Assembly: GCA_016207825.1 (NCBI GenBank)
Contig: JACQZI010000012.1
Coordinates: forward strand, 17,532 to 81,531
From: Planctomycetota bacterium
GTDB lineage: Bacteria; Planctomycetota; MHYJ01; JACQXL01; JACQZI01
DNA length: 64,000 nucleotides
Direction: 5' to 3'
In this document: positions 52,105-61,900 of the stretch, one piece after another
Numbering within the stretch: the first letter of the stretch is position 1
Layout of the letters: each line of letters begins with the position of its first letter
Notes under the pieces: model-generated
What the model was told of the DNA's origin: nothing
Databases searched by the model: none
Seen by the model: the letters and a program-made list of their open reading frames with translations, nothing else
Made by a program: the position numbers and the translations under genes

Positions 52105-53613
52105 TTATTCCTCCTTACGGCCTTTAATTAAACTAAAAACAACGGCAAGAATAGCGACGACAATCAACATCAGCCATCCGCCCAGGAAAAGTGCTTTGGG
52201 GAGATACCCTTCATAGCCTTCCTTGATTTGTTTGAGGACGGCAAGCGTTCCCATAACGGCCAGCATAGCCGGGGCGATAAACATAATCATCGCGTCCCAC
52301 CATTTCCCGATTCGGAACTCGGATAGCTCATTGACATATTTTCTTATTTTACCCGTGCCGAATACATAGCCGATGACCAGGCATTCCAAAATTCCGACAA
52401 TAATCAACAGGACTTCACTGTTAAAGTGGTCAACGATATCAAGCCAATATAAGCCGCTTTGGGTGGTAAACAAAATCCCGGCGCCAAAACCGATGATGCC
52501 GATGATTATATTAACCAAGGGACGGTTTTTCGCCCACTTGTCCAGAACACCGGCGGTAAATGCCTCAACCAAAGAAAAAGCCGAATCAATTGCCAGGAAA
52601 ACCAGCATGACGAAAAACAACACTCCGAATAATGGGCCTAACGGCAAGGTGCTTATAATGGCCGGGTAAGTGACAAACATGAGCGACGGTCCGCATTTAG
52701 CCACTTCCGCAACTGATTTGCCGGTTTCATGGGCAAGATAACCGAGCGCCGAGAAAACAGCCAAAGAGCCCAGGAAAGAAAAAGCCGTATCACCCAGGCA
52801 GACGATAAAAGCGTTGTTGACGATATCCGATTTCCGCGGCAGGAAACTGGCATAGGCAATCATTATGCCGAAGCCGATTGACAAAGAGAAAAATACTTGA
52901 CCATAAGCCGCAATCCAAACCTTGGGGTCAAGCATCTTGCTGAAATCCGGCGTGAGCAAATACCGTAAGCCATCTACCGCGCCCGGCAATGTTAATCCCC
53001 GGATGACGAATATGATTAAAATAAAGATAGGAACGGTGGCGGTAACATAGACCACCTTGCTGACGGTTTTGGCCCCCTTCCAAATGGAAAGGATAATCCA
53101 AATCCACATCGCAAAAAGGATTCCGATTAACAGCCAGCTAATCGTCCCGATGGAAAGGATATCGGTGGGAGGAATCTTATTTAAAACGGTATTAAAGAAA
53201 AATCCTTCTGTGTCTTTTCCCCAGGAAAGGTTAAATGAATAACCGACATATAACGTGGACCAGACCATAATAACGGCATAATAGGTAACCAGGACAAATC
53301 CGCAAAGAATTGCCAGCCAGCCGACCCATTCAACGCCTTTCTTAACCCGGGCAAAGGCGCGCGGGGCGCTCGAGTTCATCATATGGCCCAAGCCGAATTC
53401 CAGAATCATCAGCGGGATACCGGCCGTAAGCATAGCAATCAAATAGACAAAGAGGAATGCGCCGCCGCCGCCCTCATAACAGACAAAAGGAAAACGCCAG
53501 AGGTTGCCCAGGCCGATTGCCGAGGCTACCGAAGCGAGAATAAAAGCCCGCCGGCTTGTCCATCCGTCAGCCGAACGCTCGTTATCAGGGTTAAACTGCC
53601 CTAATTCTGCCAT
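52105..53613 (-). CDS. Sodium-dependent transporter of the NSS (SNF) family
   Basis: 502 residues, about 11-12 membrane helices. The N-terminal NSS signature ASAIGLGNLWRFPFVCYEGGGGAF (in parts: IGLGNLWRFP) with the sodium-site residues is clear, as is a later SLSIGFGIMIAYASF helix. It imports an amino acid or related solute with sodium. The small subunit gene follows immediately, pointing to a MetP-like methionine/alanine importer. No regulatory site was recognised upstream. Confidence 0.92.
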   Translation of the reverse strand: MAELGQFNPDNERSADGWTSRRAFILASVASAIGLGNLWRFPFVCYEGGGGAFLFVYLIAMLTAGIPLMILEFGLGHMMNSSAPRAFARVKKGVEWVGWLAILCGFVLVTYYAVIMVWSTLYVGYSFNLSWGKDTEGFFFNTVLNKIPPTDILSIGTISWLLIGILFAMWIWIILSIWKGAKTVSKVVYVTATVPIFILIIFVIRGLTLPGAVDGLRYLLTPDFSKMLDPKVWIAAYGQVFFSLSIGFGIMIAYASFLPRKSDIVNNAFIVCLGDTAFSFLGSLAVFSALGYLAHETGKSVAEVAKCGPSLMFVTYPAIISTLPLGPLFGVLFFVMLVFLAIDSAFSLVEAFTAGVLDKWAKNRPLVNIIIGIIGFGAGILFTTQSGLYWLDIVDHFNSEVLLIIVGILECLVIGYVFGTGKIRKYVNELSEFRIGKWWDAMIMFIAPAMLAVMGTLAVLKQIKEGYEGYLPKALFLGGWLMLIVVAILAVVFSLIKGRKEE

Positions 53614-53752
53614 AAAAATATCCTTCTAATAAATTATAATCAGAGCGTATTTTAACCTTATCCGTTGTCAAGTCAATAATTTATGCAGGTTTTTTCTCGG
53701 ATGGCATGGTGCGCCGAATACGAAGGTGTGTTAGTGCAACTATAAATCGCAA

Positions 53753-54784
53753 TTATTTTTTCTCTGTTCCTTTGAGACGCCAGAGGTGTATCGCGCCGTC
53801 GGTGCCGGCTGAAGCGAGGATAGTGCCTGTGGGATTAAAGCATAATGAGTGTAGCCACGCCTGTTCGTGGGCCTGGAAAGGCTGCACTTCCTCACCTGTG
53901 GTGGCATTCCATATCCTTAAAACACCATCCTGGTCTCCGGAAGCAAGGATGTTTCCTTTGGGATGATATTTTACCGTCCTAATCCAACTGGTGTGACCTT
54001 CGATGGTGCGAGTATTTTTCTGGGAGGCGATATCCCATAGTTTTACTTTATTATCAAAGCTTCCCGAGGCAAGCGTTTTTCCGTCCGGAGAGAAATCAAG
54101 CGCAAAGACCAGATGCTCGTGGCCGGAAAGGGTGGCAATTTTGGTGGCGCTGGCGACATCCCATAAAATAATATCAAAATCATGCGCGCCGGAGGCGAGC
54201 GTTTTGCCGTCCGGGCTGAAGGCAATGGAGAAGCACTGCCCTTTATGTCCTTTAAGAACCGTGATTTCTTTTCCGCTGGCCGGGTTCCAGAGCTTGACCG
54301 TCCCGTCATTATTGGCGGCGGCAAGTATCTTGCTGTCCGGGCTGAAGACGACTGCCCAGACAATATCATTCGCCTGAATCGTCCGGATTTCTTTTCCGTT
54401 TGCCGGGTCCCATATTTTTATCATGCCGTCATCGCCGCCGGAGGCGAGCATTTTCCCGTCCGGACTGAAACCAACAGACCATATTTTTTTAGTATGGCCT
54501 TTAAGCGTGACTTTTGCCGTATTTGTGGTAATATCCCAGAGCTTTACCGTAGTATCGTCACTGGCTGAGGCAATGGTTTTGCCGTCCGGGCTGAATGATA
54601 TAGAACGGATAGCTTTTTCATGCCCGGTTAAAGTCCGTATCAGAGCCTCCGCGGTAGGCAATTCCCCGGCGGTTTCTTTCGGTGACTCTTTGTCATCTGG
54701 TGCCGCGGCGCAGGCAAGGGTAATAATAAATAATCCGATAAGGATTAGAACGGAAGCGAATCGTATTTTATAAATGTAAGGCAT
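53753..54784 (-). CDS. WD40-repeat lipoprotein
   Basis: 343 residues. The signal ends in TLAC, a lipobox (Cys about 25). Seven WD-type repeats follow, each with FSPDGK.LASG..D..VKLWD spacing (for example SISFSPDGKTIASASDDTTVKLW, in parts), enough for one seven-bladed propeller. It probably serves as an envelope protein-protein platform. The next gene upstream ends 6 bp before its start, so they may share a transcript. No enzymatic motif. Confidence 0.9.
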   Translation of the reverse strand: MPYIYKIRFASVLILIGLFIITLACAAAPDDKESPKETAGELPTAEALIRTLTGHEKAIRSISFSPDGKTIASASDDTTVKLWDITTNTAKVTLKGHTKKIWSVGFSPDGKMLASGGDDGMIKIWDPANGKEIRTIQANDIVWAVVFSPDSKILAAANNDGTVKLWNPASGKEITVLKGHKGQCFSIAFSPDGKTLASGAHDFDIILWDVASATKIATLSGHEHLVFALDFSPDGKTLASGSFDNKVKLWDIASQKNTRTIEGHTSWIRTVKYHPKGNILASGDQDGVLRIWNATTGEEVQPFQAHEQAWLHSLCFNPTGTILASAGTDGAIHLWRLKGTEKK

Positions 54785-54789
54785 TTGTT

Positions 54790-55779
54790 TTATCCTTTTC
54801 CGCCAAAGGCGGATCCGCCTGTGGCGGACAGTTTTGACAAAATACTCCAGCGTAATAAAGGCAACATGATTTCGTGATGGCCGGTTAGGTTAATTCCATG
54901 GGAAACGGTCCGTCCGGTCACGTTCATTACCGGGCGGTAGTGCTGGATCATATCCAGATTGGCCGTGGTTATTTTATCCAGTTTGTATCCGAGGTTCCGG
55001 GCGACAGAAACGGCTTTTAAGAAAACCTCAGGGAGAATAACCGCCGAACCGATATTAAGCCAGACGCCGTTATTCATGCCGGCAACCAGGGACGCCAAGG
55101 TTTTAAAATCAGAAAGACTCGCAGCGCCCAGATTAGCCCCGGAAACCAATGGATGCATGTGTATTGTATCTGTGCCCAGTGCAACATGAATCGTTAATGG
55201 TATATTGAGTTTAAAAGCTTCTGCCATAATGCTGTATCTTGTATAACGGTTCTTTTCCTTTGAGATTAATTGTCCGCATGTTTTTCCAAGCCCCTGCTGT
55301 TTTTCTATTGACACCTGTCCGGCTTTTACGAAGAAAGCCGCGGTTTCTTTTGCCATGCCGAATTTGCCGCTTTTAATGTTTTCTCCCACATCTTCGGAAG
55401 TCGCACCGATAAGGGATATTTCATAATCGTGGATTGCGCCGGCACCGTTCATGGCGACCGCTTTGATAATGCCTTTTTTCATGAGGTCGATAATAACGGG
55501 TGAAAGTCCGCATTTAATTACATGGGTTCCGACTCCGGCACCTATTAGATATTTCCCTTTATAGGCCCTGGTGATTTCGTCGACCAATTGGCGGAAAAAA
55601 CTGCCTGCCAGTATATCCGGCAAACCGTCGATAAAGCTTTTGAATCCCTTGGGGGGAGTCGTCAGTCGGCAGAATTGTTTCACATTCACCAGGTTTTTAC
55701 GGCTGCGGATTGAGTATGTTTTCAACCGGTTAAAGTCGAGCCCTCCTGCCGGACGGGCAGTTTTCTTTATTGGTTTCAT
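54790..55779 (-). CDS. Deoxyhypusine-synthase-like protein
   Basis: 329 residues from MKPIKKTARP at 55779. The segments GAGVGTHVIKCGLSPVIIDLMKKG and AVAMNGAGAIHDYEIS (in parts) resemble the NAD-binding and GAN..HD stretches of deoxyhypusine synthase homologues, many of which in bacteria have other or unknown roles. A later GTDTIHMHP and GVWLNIGSAVILPEVFLKA also fit. True deoxyhypusine formation is not expected, as bacteria lack eIF5A. The last residues (SATGGSAFGGKG) are encoded by a palindromic repeat. Identity is a moderate-confidence family call. Confidence 0.55.
   Translation of the reverse strand: MKPIKKTARPAGGLDFNRLKTYSIRSRKNLVNVKQFCRLTTPPKGFKSFIDGLPDILAGSFFRQLVDEITRAYKGKYLIGAGVGTHVIKCGLSPVIIDLMKKGIIKAVAMNGAGAIHDYEISLIGATSEDVGENIKSGKFGMAKETAAFFVKAGQVSIEKQQGLGKTCGQLISKEKNRYTRYSIMAEAFKLNIPLTIHVALGTDTIHMHPLVSGANLGAASLSDFKTLASLVAGMNNGVWLNIGSAVILPEVFLKAVSVARNLGYKLDKITTANLDMIQHYRPVMNVTGRTVSHGINLTGHHEIMLPLLRWSILSKLSATGGSAFGGKG
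54799..54828. repeat. GC palindrome TCCGCC...GGATCC...GGCGGA at a gene 3' end
   Basis: 30 nt, self-complementary outside (TCCGCC/GGCGGA) and inside (GGCGGATCCGCC). It codes the tail of the DHS-like protein, in frame, in the style of the other coding palindromes. Confidence 0.8.
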
Positions 55780-55860
55780 GGTTAGGATTATAAACAAAGA
55801 GAATAATAAATACAAGGAAAATATTATAACTGTATCGGTAAAGCGGCGTTATCAGTTTCT

Positions 55861-55888
55861 TTGACAATCTTCATATTAGGCGTATAAT
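55861..55888 (+). promoter_or_regulatory. Promoter of the MFS gene, near-leaderless
   Basis: TTGACA (55861-55866), 16-nt spacer, TATAAT (55883-55888), 10 nt before the ATG at 55899. No Shine-Dalgarno. Confidence 0.65.
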
Positions 55889-55898
55889 AACGGGCTAT

Positions 55899-57278
55899 AT
55901 GAGCGCAGAGCGGAATGATAAATACAAGAAAAGCCTGAAGTATTCCATTATAGACGGCAGTGCCTATTCTATAATGACCGGATTTGGGGAAACCAATATC
56001 CAGGCATTCGCGATTAATGTCCTTAAAGCTAGCAATCTATTCATAGCTTTTTTAGCGTCTATTCCACAGCTTATCGGGTCTCTTGCGCAATTGTTTTCCG
56101 CGAAGTTATTGGATAAGACGGGGAATCGCAAGAAAATAGTCGTTGCCGCATCATTTTTTCATATGTTTACATGGGTGCCTATTTTTTTATTGCCCTTTAG
56201 TTGGTTTGAATACGGCGCTTTATTGCTTATCATATACGTGGCTGTTTATTTTGCTTATCTTCATCTTACCGTCCCGGCTTGGAACAGTTGGATGGGGGAT
56301 TTGGTCGCCCCGGAAAAGCGCGGTGATTATTTTGGGCAACGTAATCGCCTGGCCTCCGTATTTAATTTTCTTTCCGTATTAGTGGCTGGTGTTATCCTTG
56401 AGTTATGGAAACCGGTAAACGAATGGATCGGATTCGGGTTTATCTTTGGAATAGCATTTATCGCACGAGGTGTTTCGGTATATTACCTGACCAGGATAGA
56501 AGAGCCTGTTTACAAGGCGACTCATAAGGACCGGTTTACCCTGTGGGACTTCGTAAGACGTTCGCCAAAATCCAATTTTGCCAGGTTTGTTTTCTATATT
56601 ACGCTCATTAACTTTTCTCTAATGGTTTCCGGACCGTTTTTCGGCGTCTATATGCTGCGTGAGTTGAACTTCTCCTATGTTCAATTTACGATTGTTAATG
56701 CTACCAACGTTATCACTCTGTTTTTGGTGATGCGTTACTGGGGTCGTTTAGGCGACCGTTTTGGAAACAAGAGAATATTGTCGATGACCGGTTGGCTGAT
56801 TGCTTTTCCGCCGCTTCTATGGCTTTTTTCCTCCAATTTTTACTGGATACTCTTTTGCCAGGTTATGGCCGGGCTCATCTGGAGCGGGTTTAACCTGGCG
56901 TCGGCGAACTATCTGTTTGACGCGGTTTCGCCGGCCAAACGCGCCCGTTGCGTGGCGTACCAGTCTTTGTTTAATAATGTCGGTGTGTTTCTGGGGGCGA
57001 TAACCGGTGGTTTTATTTCTCACTATCTTTCAAGCGAATTAATCGTATTCGGCCGCCATTTTTATTTGATATCAGCATTAATGAATCTGTTCGTCCTATC
57101 GGCTTTAATGAGACTTTTAATCTCGGCGATTTTCCTGCCGCTTATCAAAGAAGTGCGGGAAAAAGTGGAGTTAGTCAGCACCTGGAAGCTTTTCTTCCAT
57201 GTCTTGCATGTTCGTCCGATTATGGGGCCGAGATTCCAGGTTTTTACCGGAGATGAGGACGAAAACACCAGTTCCTGA
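55899..57278 (+). CDS. Major facilitator superfamily transporter
   Basis: 459 residues with about 12 hydrophobic helices. The loop after helix 2 reads KLLDKTGNRKKIV, the MFS cytoplasmic G-x-x-x-D-R-x-G-R-R-like motif, and a second-half equivalent is WGRLGDRFGNKRIL. The first helix region (SIIDGSAYSIMTGFGETNIQAF, in parts) is typical of a planctomycete-type MFS subgroup. Substrate unknown. Its mRNA probably starts about 4 nt before the ATG. Confidence 0.88.
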   Translation: MSAERNDKYKKSLKYSIIDGSAYSIMTGFGETNIQAFAINVLKASNLFIAFLASIPQLIGSLAQLFSAKLLDKTGNRKKIVVAASFFHMFTWVPIFLLPFSWFEYGALLLIIYVAVYFAYLHLTVPAWNSWMGDLVAPEKRGDYFGQRNRLASVFNFLSVLVAGVILELWKPVNEWIGFGFIFGIAFIARGVSVYYLTRIEEPVYKATHKDRFTLWDFVRRSPKSNFARFVFYITLINFSLMVSGPFFGVYMLRELNFSYVQFTIVNATNVITLFLVMRYWGRLGDRFGNKRILSMTGWLIAFPPLLWLFSSNFYWILFCQVMAGLIWSGFNLASANYLFDAVSPAKRARCVAYQSLFNNVGVFLGAITGGFISHYLSSELIVFGRHFYLISALMNLFVLSALMRLLISAIFLPLIKEVREKVELVSTWKLFFHVLHVRPIMGPRFQVFTGDEDENTSS

Positions 57279-57299
57279 ACGCACAAAATATAAATACCT

Positions 57300-57328
57300 T
57301 TGACAAGCGCCGGATTATTTCGTAAACT
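57300..57328 (+). promoter_or_regulatory. Promoter of pyrF, leaderless type
   Basis: TTGACA (57300-57305), 17-nt spacer, TAAACT (57323-57328), 8 nt before the ATG at 57337. No Shine-Dalgarno. Confidence 0.6.
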
Positions 57329-57336
57329 GGTTAATT

Positions 57337-58239
57337 ATGAATAACTTTGCAGATAGATTAACCGAAGCAATTCAGAAGAAAAAATCATGTGTCATCGTTG
57401 GATTGGACCCAAGGCTTGACCTGATTCCTAAAGCGCTTGCCGAAAAATACATTGGCGATAATGCTGATAATAAATCTATCAGCCGTCTGTTACTCCAATT
57501 TAACAAAGCGGTTATTAAAATTATTTCCAAGTATGCGGTTGGTGTAAAACCACAGTCAGCTTTTTATGAAAAGTATGGATGGTGGGGCGTTAAGGCGTTC
57601 TGGGAAACAATGGAATATTCTAGGAAGAAGGGTTTATTAACCATTGCCGATATAAAACGCGGTGATGTGCCTTCAACCTCCGAAGCTTATGCCGAAGCTT
57701 ACCTGGGCAAAAATGCAGATGCAATAGATTCCGTTACCGTGAACCCTTTTTTAGGCGGGGATAGCCTGTTACCGTTTATTAAAGCGGCTAAGGAAAATGG
57801 GAAAGGTTTGTTTGTCCTTGTGAAAACTTCCAATGCCGGCTCCAAAGATTTTCAGGATAAACTGTTGGATGATGGAAAACCGTTATATAATTTCCTGGCA
57901 AGGAAGGTTAGTGACTTGAGTCAGGAGTTAGTTGGAGAAAGCGGATATAGCAGTGTCGGGGCTGTGGTTGGGGCGACCTTCCCGCAGGAAGCCAAAATAT
58001 TGAGGGAGCTGATGCCCAGGCAGTTTTTCCTTGTTCCTGGCTACGGCGCGCAGGGCGCGACCGCGGATGATATTAAAATCTGTTTTAATCGTGATGGATT
58101 AGGTGCGGTAATAAATGCTTCCAGAAGCATTATTCATCCTTCAGGTAGGGGAAAAGAATCTTCCGTGAGTGATTGGAGCGATGCGGTTCGTTCGGCAGTT
58201 CTTGAGATGAAACAATCTATCCGTAAGATAATCAAGTAA
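57337..58239 (+). CDS. pyrF: Orotidine-5'-phosphate decarboxylase (type 2)
   Basis: 300 residues, the length of the longer type 2 group. The catalytic Lys and Asp are in TIADIKRGDVPSTS (about 106-119), with the substrate-binding GLDPRLDL near the start and VVGATFPQEAK and GYGAQGATADDI at the phosphate-binding end. It makes UMP, the last step of de novo pyrimidine synthesis. No other pyr gene is near. The two following genes are 8 and 2 bp apart and may be read from the same promoter. Confidence 0.95.
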   Translation: MNNFADRLTEAIQKKKSCVIVGLDPRLDLIPKALAEKYIGDNADNKSISRLLLQFNKAVIKIISKYAVGVKPQSAFYEKYGWWGVKAFWETMEYSRKKGLLTIADIKRGDVPSTSEAYAEAYLGKNADAIDSVTVNPFLGGDSLLPFIKAAKENGKGLFVLVKTSNAGSKDFQDKLLDDGKPLYNFLARKVSDLSQELVGESGYSSVGAVVGATFPQEAKILRELMPRQFFLVPGYGAQGATADDIKICFNRDGLGAVINASRSIIHPSGRGKESSVSDWSDAVRSAVLEMKQSIRKIIK

Positions 58240-58247
58240 CAGAATGG

Positions 58248-58982
58248 ATGATTATAAAACCTCAAATTATCATTCGGATCCTAAGCGCCTTTTTTATTGC
58301 CTTTCTTGTTTATCACTCAGCTGTTATTTATCCGCAAGGGGCTAAACCTGATTCCCAAGCGATAATCAAACCGAAATTAGCCGTCGGCCAGTGGGTTTTA
58401 TACGAAATCAGTATCAGCAAGCATTCCGCTTCTGAAATCCGCTCATACCTCTTTAAAATAAACCTGGCAGGGGAAGAGCAAATTGAAGGCGAATCATATT
58501 TCTGGGAAGAAGTTTCGCTTGTGTCGGAAGGGGTATCTATAATATCATTGAAAAAAAACAGTTATGATAAACCGCGTAAGGTCATTTTCAAACGGGCAGG
58601 TTTCCAGGCGTTGGAAATAGAACAGGCTGATATAGAGCGTAAATTGAAAATCAATATAAGCAATATTATACCGGAATTTATTACGCCTTTCAACGGTGTG
58701 AATACTGATGGTAATATTTTGGCTTCAGACGAAAAGGTCAAATATACGGTTCCGGCAAACAGCAAGAAAATAATATGCCGGGAGTTTACGAGCAGCGATA
58801 AGGGTAAAAACCGTCAGGTTATTTCACTGGTTTCGGAAGATATTCCTATAACCGGTTTGGCTCAATCAACATGCGTGGGAAGGGGTTCTATTATTACAAT
58901 CAAGCTGGTGAATTTCGGCCATAAAGGGGCAAAATCGGTTATCGATAGTAAGGTTTTGAAATTCGGTGAAATAAACAAATAA
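58248..58982 (+). CDS. Hypothetical secreted protein
   Basis: 244 residues. A signal peptide (IIRILSAFFIAFLVYHSAV) is followed by an all-beta-looking soluble region (KLAVGQWVLYEISI, YFWEEVSLVSEG) and no recognised motif; two Cys are present late (KIICREF, STCVGRG). Start at 58248 was chosen for the signal peptide; an out-of-frame ATG is at 58244. It lies between pyrF and the giant surface protein gene and may work with the latter (inference). Confidence 0.7.
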   Translation: MIIKPQIIIRILSAFFIAFLVYHSAVIYPQGAKPDSQAIIKPKLAVGQWVLYEISISKHSASEIRSYLFKINLAGEEQIEGESYFWEEVSLVSEGVSIISLKKNSYDKPRKVIFKRAGFQALEIEQADIERKLKINISNIIPEFITPFNGVNTDGNILASDEKVKYTVPANSKKIICREFTSSDKGKNRQVISLVSEDIPITGLAQSTCVGRGSIITIKLVNFGHKGAKSVIDSKVLKFGEINK

Positions 58983-58984
58983 TA

Positions 58985-61900
58985 ATGAAAACCGGAAGAT
59001 ATTTTAATGGGTTGCTTACCGGCGCGTGCCTTTGGCTGGTATGCATGATGTTTATCGTTCCGGCGGTTGCCGGTTCTCCTGATTTGATTGAAATTATTTA
59101 TAATTGGATTAAACCGGATTCACCTGCTATTGAGAAACTTCATAATGCATGCCTTGATTCTTTCGGGGATAAATGGGGGAATTATTATTTTTCCGAACTG
59201 CAATACTACCGCAAGGCGCAGACTGTAATTAATACCTTGTATAATGACATAGCAGGCGGTTATGCCGGATTAGATTATGATCAACTCGGGGAACAAATTA
59301 ACGAGATTACTCCTAATCATTACGTCAACGGAAAGATTGTTGTATCTGAATATTTTCAACCTTCTGATTACCCTGATTATAATGTTACATATCATCAAGA
59401 TACTCCCCAGGGCATTATACAAATAAGCCAAGGGAAGCTTGGCACTATCGGAGAGACCGTGGTTGGTATAACAGATGTTAAATATGTAAAGAATGAGGAA
59501 TTACTTTTAAACCAGCCGGGTAAAATCCCTTCTTCCATGACATACATCGCGCAAGGCGCCGGTTATATCGTGAAAACGGCGTTGTTTCTCGGAGCAGGGA
59601 TTAGCTTGGCTTCTTTTATTACCAGCCGGGAAATAGAGGAGGAAGTAAATAAGCCTCCGGTGGCAGGTTTTGTCATTTCCCCGACCGGAGGGACACTGCA
59701 AACTATTTATGAGGTAAATGCAGAAAGTTCTTATGATGAGGAAGATGATGCCCTGGACCTTTTGCTTCAATACCGCTGGGATTGGGAAAATGACGGTGTG
59801 TGGGATACCGGTTGGGCAACTGTTATAACCGCTACGCACCAGTATGCATTCGGCGGTGATAAAACAATCAAGATGGAAGTGATGGATAGCAAAGGAGCTG
59901 TTTCCAATACGACCAGGCTTCTCGGTGTGATAAGCGCGCCGGTCGCTATTTTCGTGATTACGCCTACCGCCGGTGTCTTTAGCACGGAATTTTATGTGAA
60001 TGCGGAGGATTCTTATGACGTAGAAGATGATTTCAACGGTATTCCGCTTCACTATCGTTGGGATTGGGAAAGTGACGGTGTTTTTGATATTGATTGGACA
60101 ACGGTGGCTACGGCAACACATCAATACGCAAGTACCGGTAATCAAGTAATTAGATTAGAAGTAATAGATAGTATTTCTAATGTCTCATCAGCCACTAAAA
60201 TAGTTTCAATCGGGGCTGTTTTGGGTGATACTCCATGGCCTAAGTTTCGGCATAATCTTAGACAAACCGGTCAGGTGCCGGTAGTTGGGAAAAACGTAAG
60301 CACGGAAAAATGGTTTAAGTCGTTTACCATGGGGGTTAATGGTTCTCCTTCTATTGGAGGAAAGCCTTTAGAGGAAAAAACTATTTATATCGGATGTGAT
60401 GACCGCAGGCTTTATGCAATGCGTGATTATAACGGAACTGTTAAATGGAGCTATCTGGTTAGTAATATTATTCGCTCTGCACCGGCTATAGATGATGAAG
60501 GCACCATATATTTTGGATGCAATGACGGGAAACTTTACGCTATAGTAGATAATATTAATAATGCTTCTGCCAAAGCGGGATGGCCGTTTGCAACCGGAGG
60601 ACCGATAGTTTCATCCCCCACTATTAGTAATGACGGAACTATTTATGTCGGTTCTGATGACAGAAATCTTTATGCCATTACTTCGGGAGGAACACTTAGA
60701 TGGGCTTTTCCTACAGGCGGTGAAGTTAAGGGTTCACCGGCTGTCGGCGATGACGGAACCATCTATGCATGTTCTTTTAATGGCCGTTTATACGCGGTAA
60801 ATCCTGATGGTACGGAAAAATGGATGTATCCTACGCCTTCCGGCGACCCTGTTTATTCATCGCCCGCCATTGCTTCAGATGGAACAATATATTTTGGAAG
60901 CATAGATGGATATTTATATGCAATTAATACTGCCGGTAATCTTAAATGGAGGTTTGATACGCAGGGAAGTATTTATTCCTCCCCGGCAATCGGTCCTCTT
61001 GGAACTATATATATTGGAACGACTGCGGCTGGTGCAATAGACCCTGTGATTTATGGTATTACTGATACCGGTGGGGCACCGGTTGAGGCAATAAGTTTAC
61101 CAGTCGGATCTGCGACCGTAGTTCGTTCGGCGCTTGCTGTGGATAGCCATAGCAATGTGTTTTTTTCATGTGATGATGGAAAGGTCTATATGGCTATGGG
61201 ACCAGATGGGTTTTGGTCGTATACAATGGCGCCTCCCGGAACAATGGAGTTCATATCTTCTCCTGCAATCGGTTCAAATGGGATGATATATATCGGTGGT
61301 TGTGCCCAAAATAAAGTCGTTGCTATAGGAGCCGACCCTCTTGACCCGGCAGATATCCAGATAACCAAGAAGGCGAATAAGCAAAAGGCCATGGTTGGTG
61401 ATGTCGTGACATATAAGATAACCTTAACCAATAATGGAGTTGACCCTACTGATATCAATAACCCCACCCAGTTAATCGACCGCATCCCGCCCGGCTTTAA
61501 ATATATAAAGGGTTCCAGCATTTTAATAGACGGCGCTGGTAATATCACCCGGACCGACCCAACCGGATTTGATACAAATACACTAACATATGATGCCGGC
61601 TGGTTTGGGACAACCGCAACGGCGACCACAAAGGTAGTGTCTTATCAATTGGTCGTGGGAAGCGGTGTAGCCTTTGGCAAATACGAAAACCGCGCCTATG
61701 CCCGGTTCTGGTATAACAAGCCCCCGGTTACCGAAGGCACGTCGAATATCGCCCGCGAGGAAGTCCTGGTCGTGCCAGACCCGATATTCGATTTGGGCAC
61801 GATTATCGGCAAGGTGTTTGAAGATACCAATGGCAACGGCATCCAGGATGAAGGGGAAGTTGGTGTCGGCCAGGCCAAGATAATAATGGAAGACGGCACG

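Noticed and set aside
59507..60145. 212-residue minus-strand frame in the giant surface protein gene
   Set aside because: Antisense to repeated PKD domains; its apparent inner repeats mirror them.
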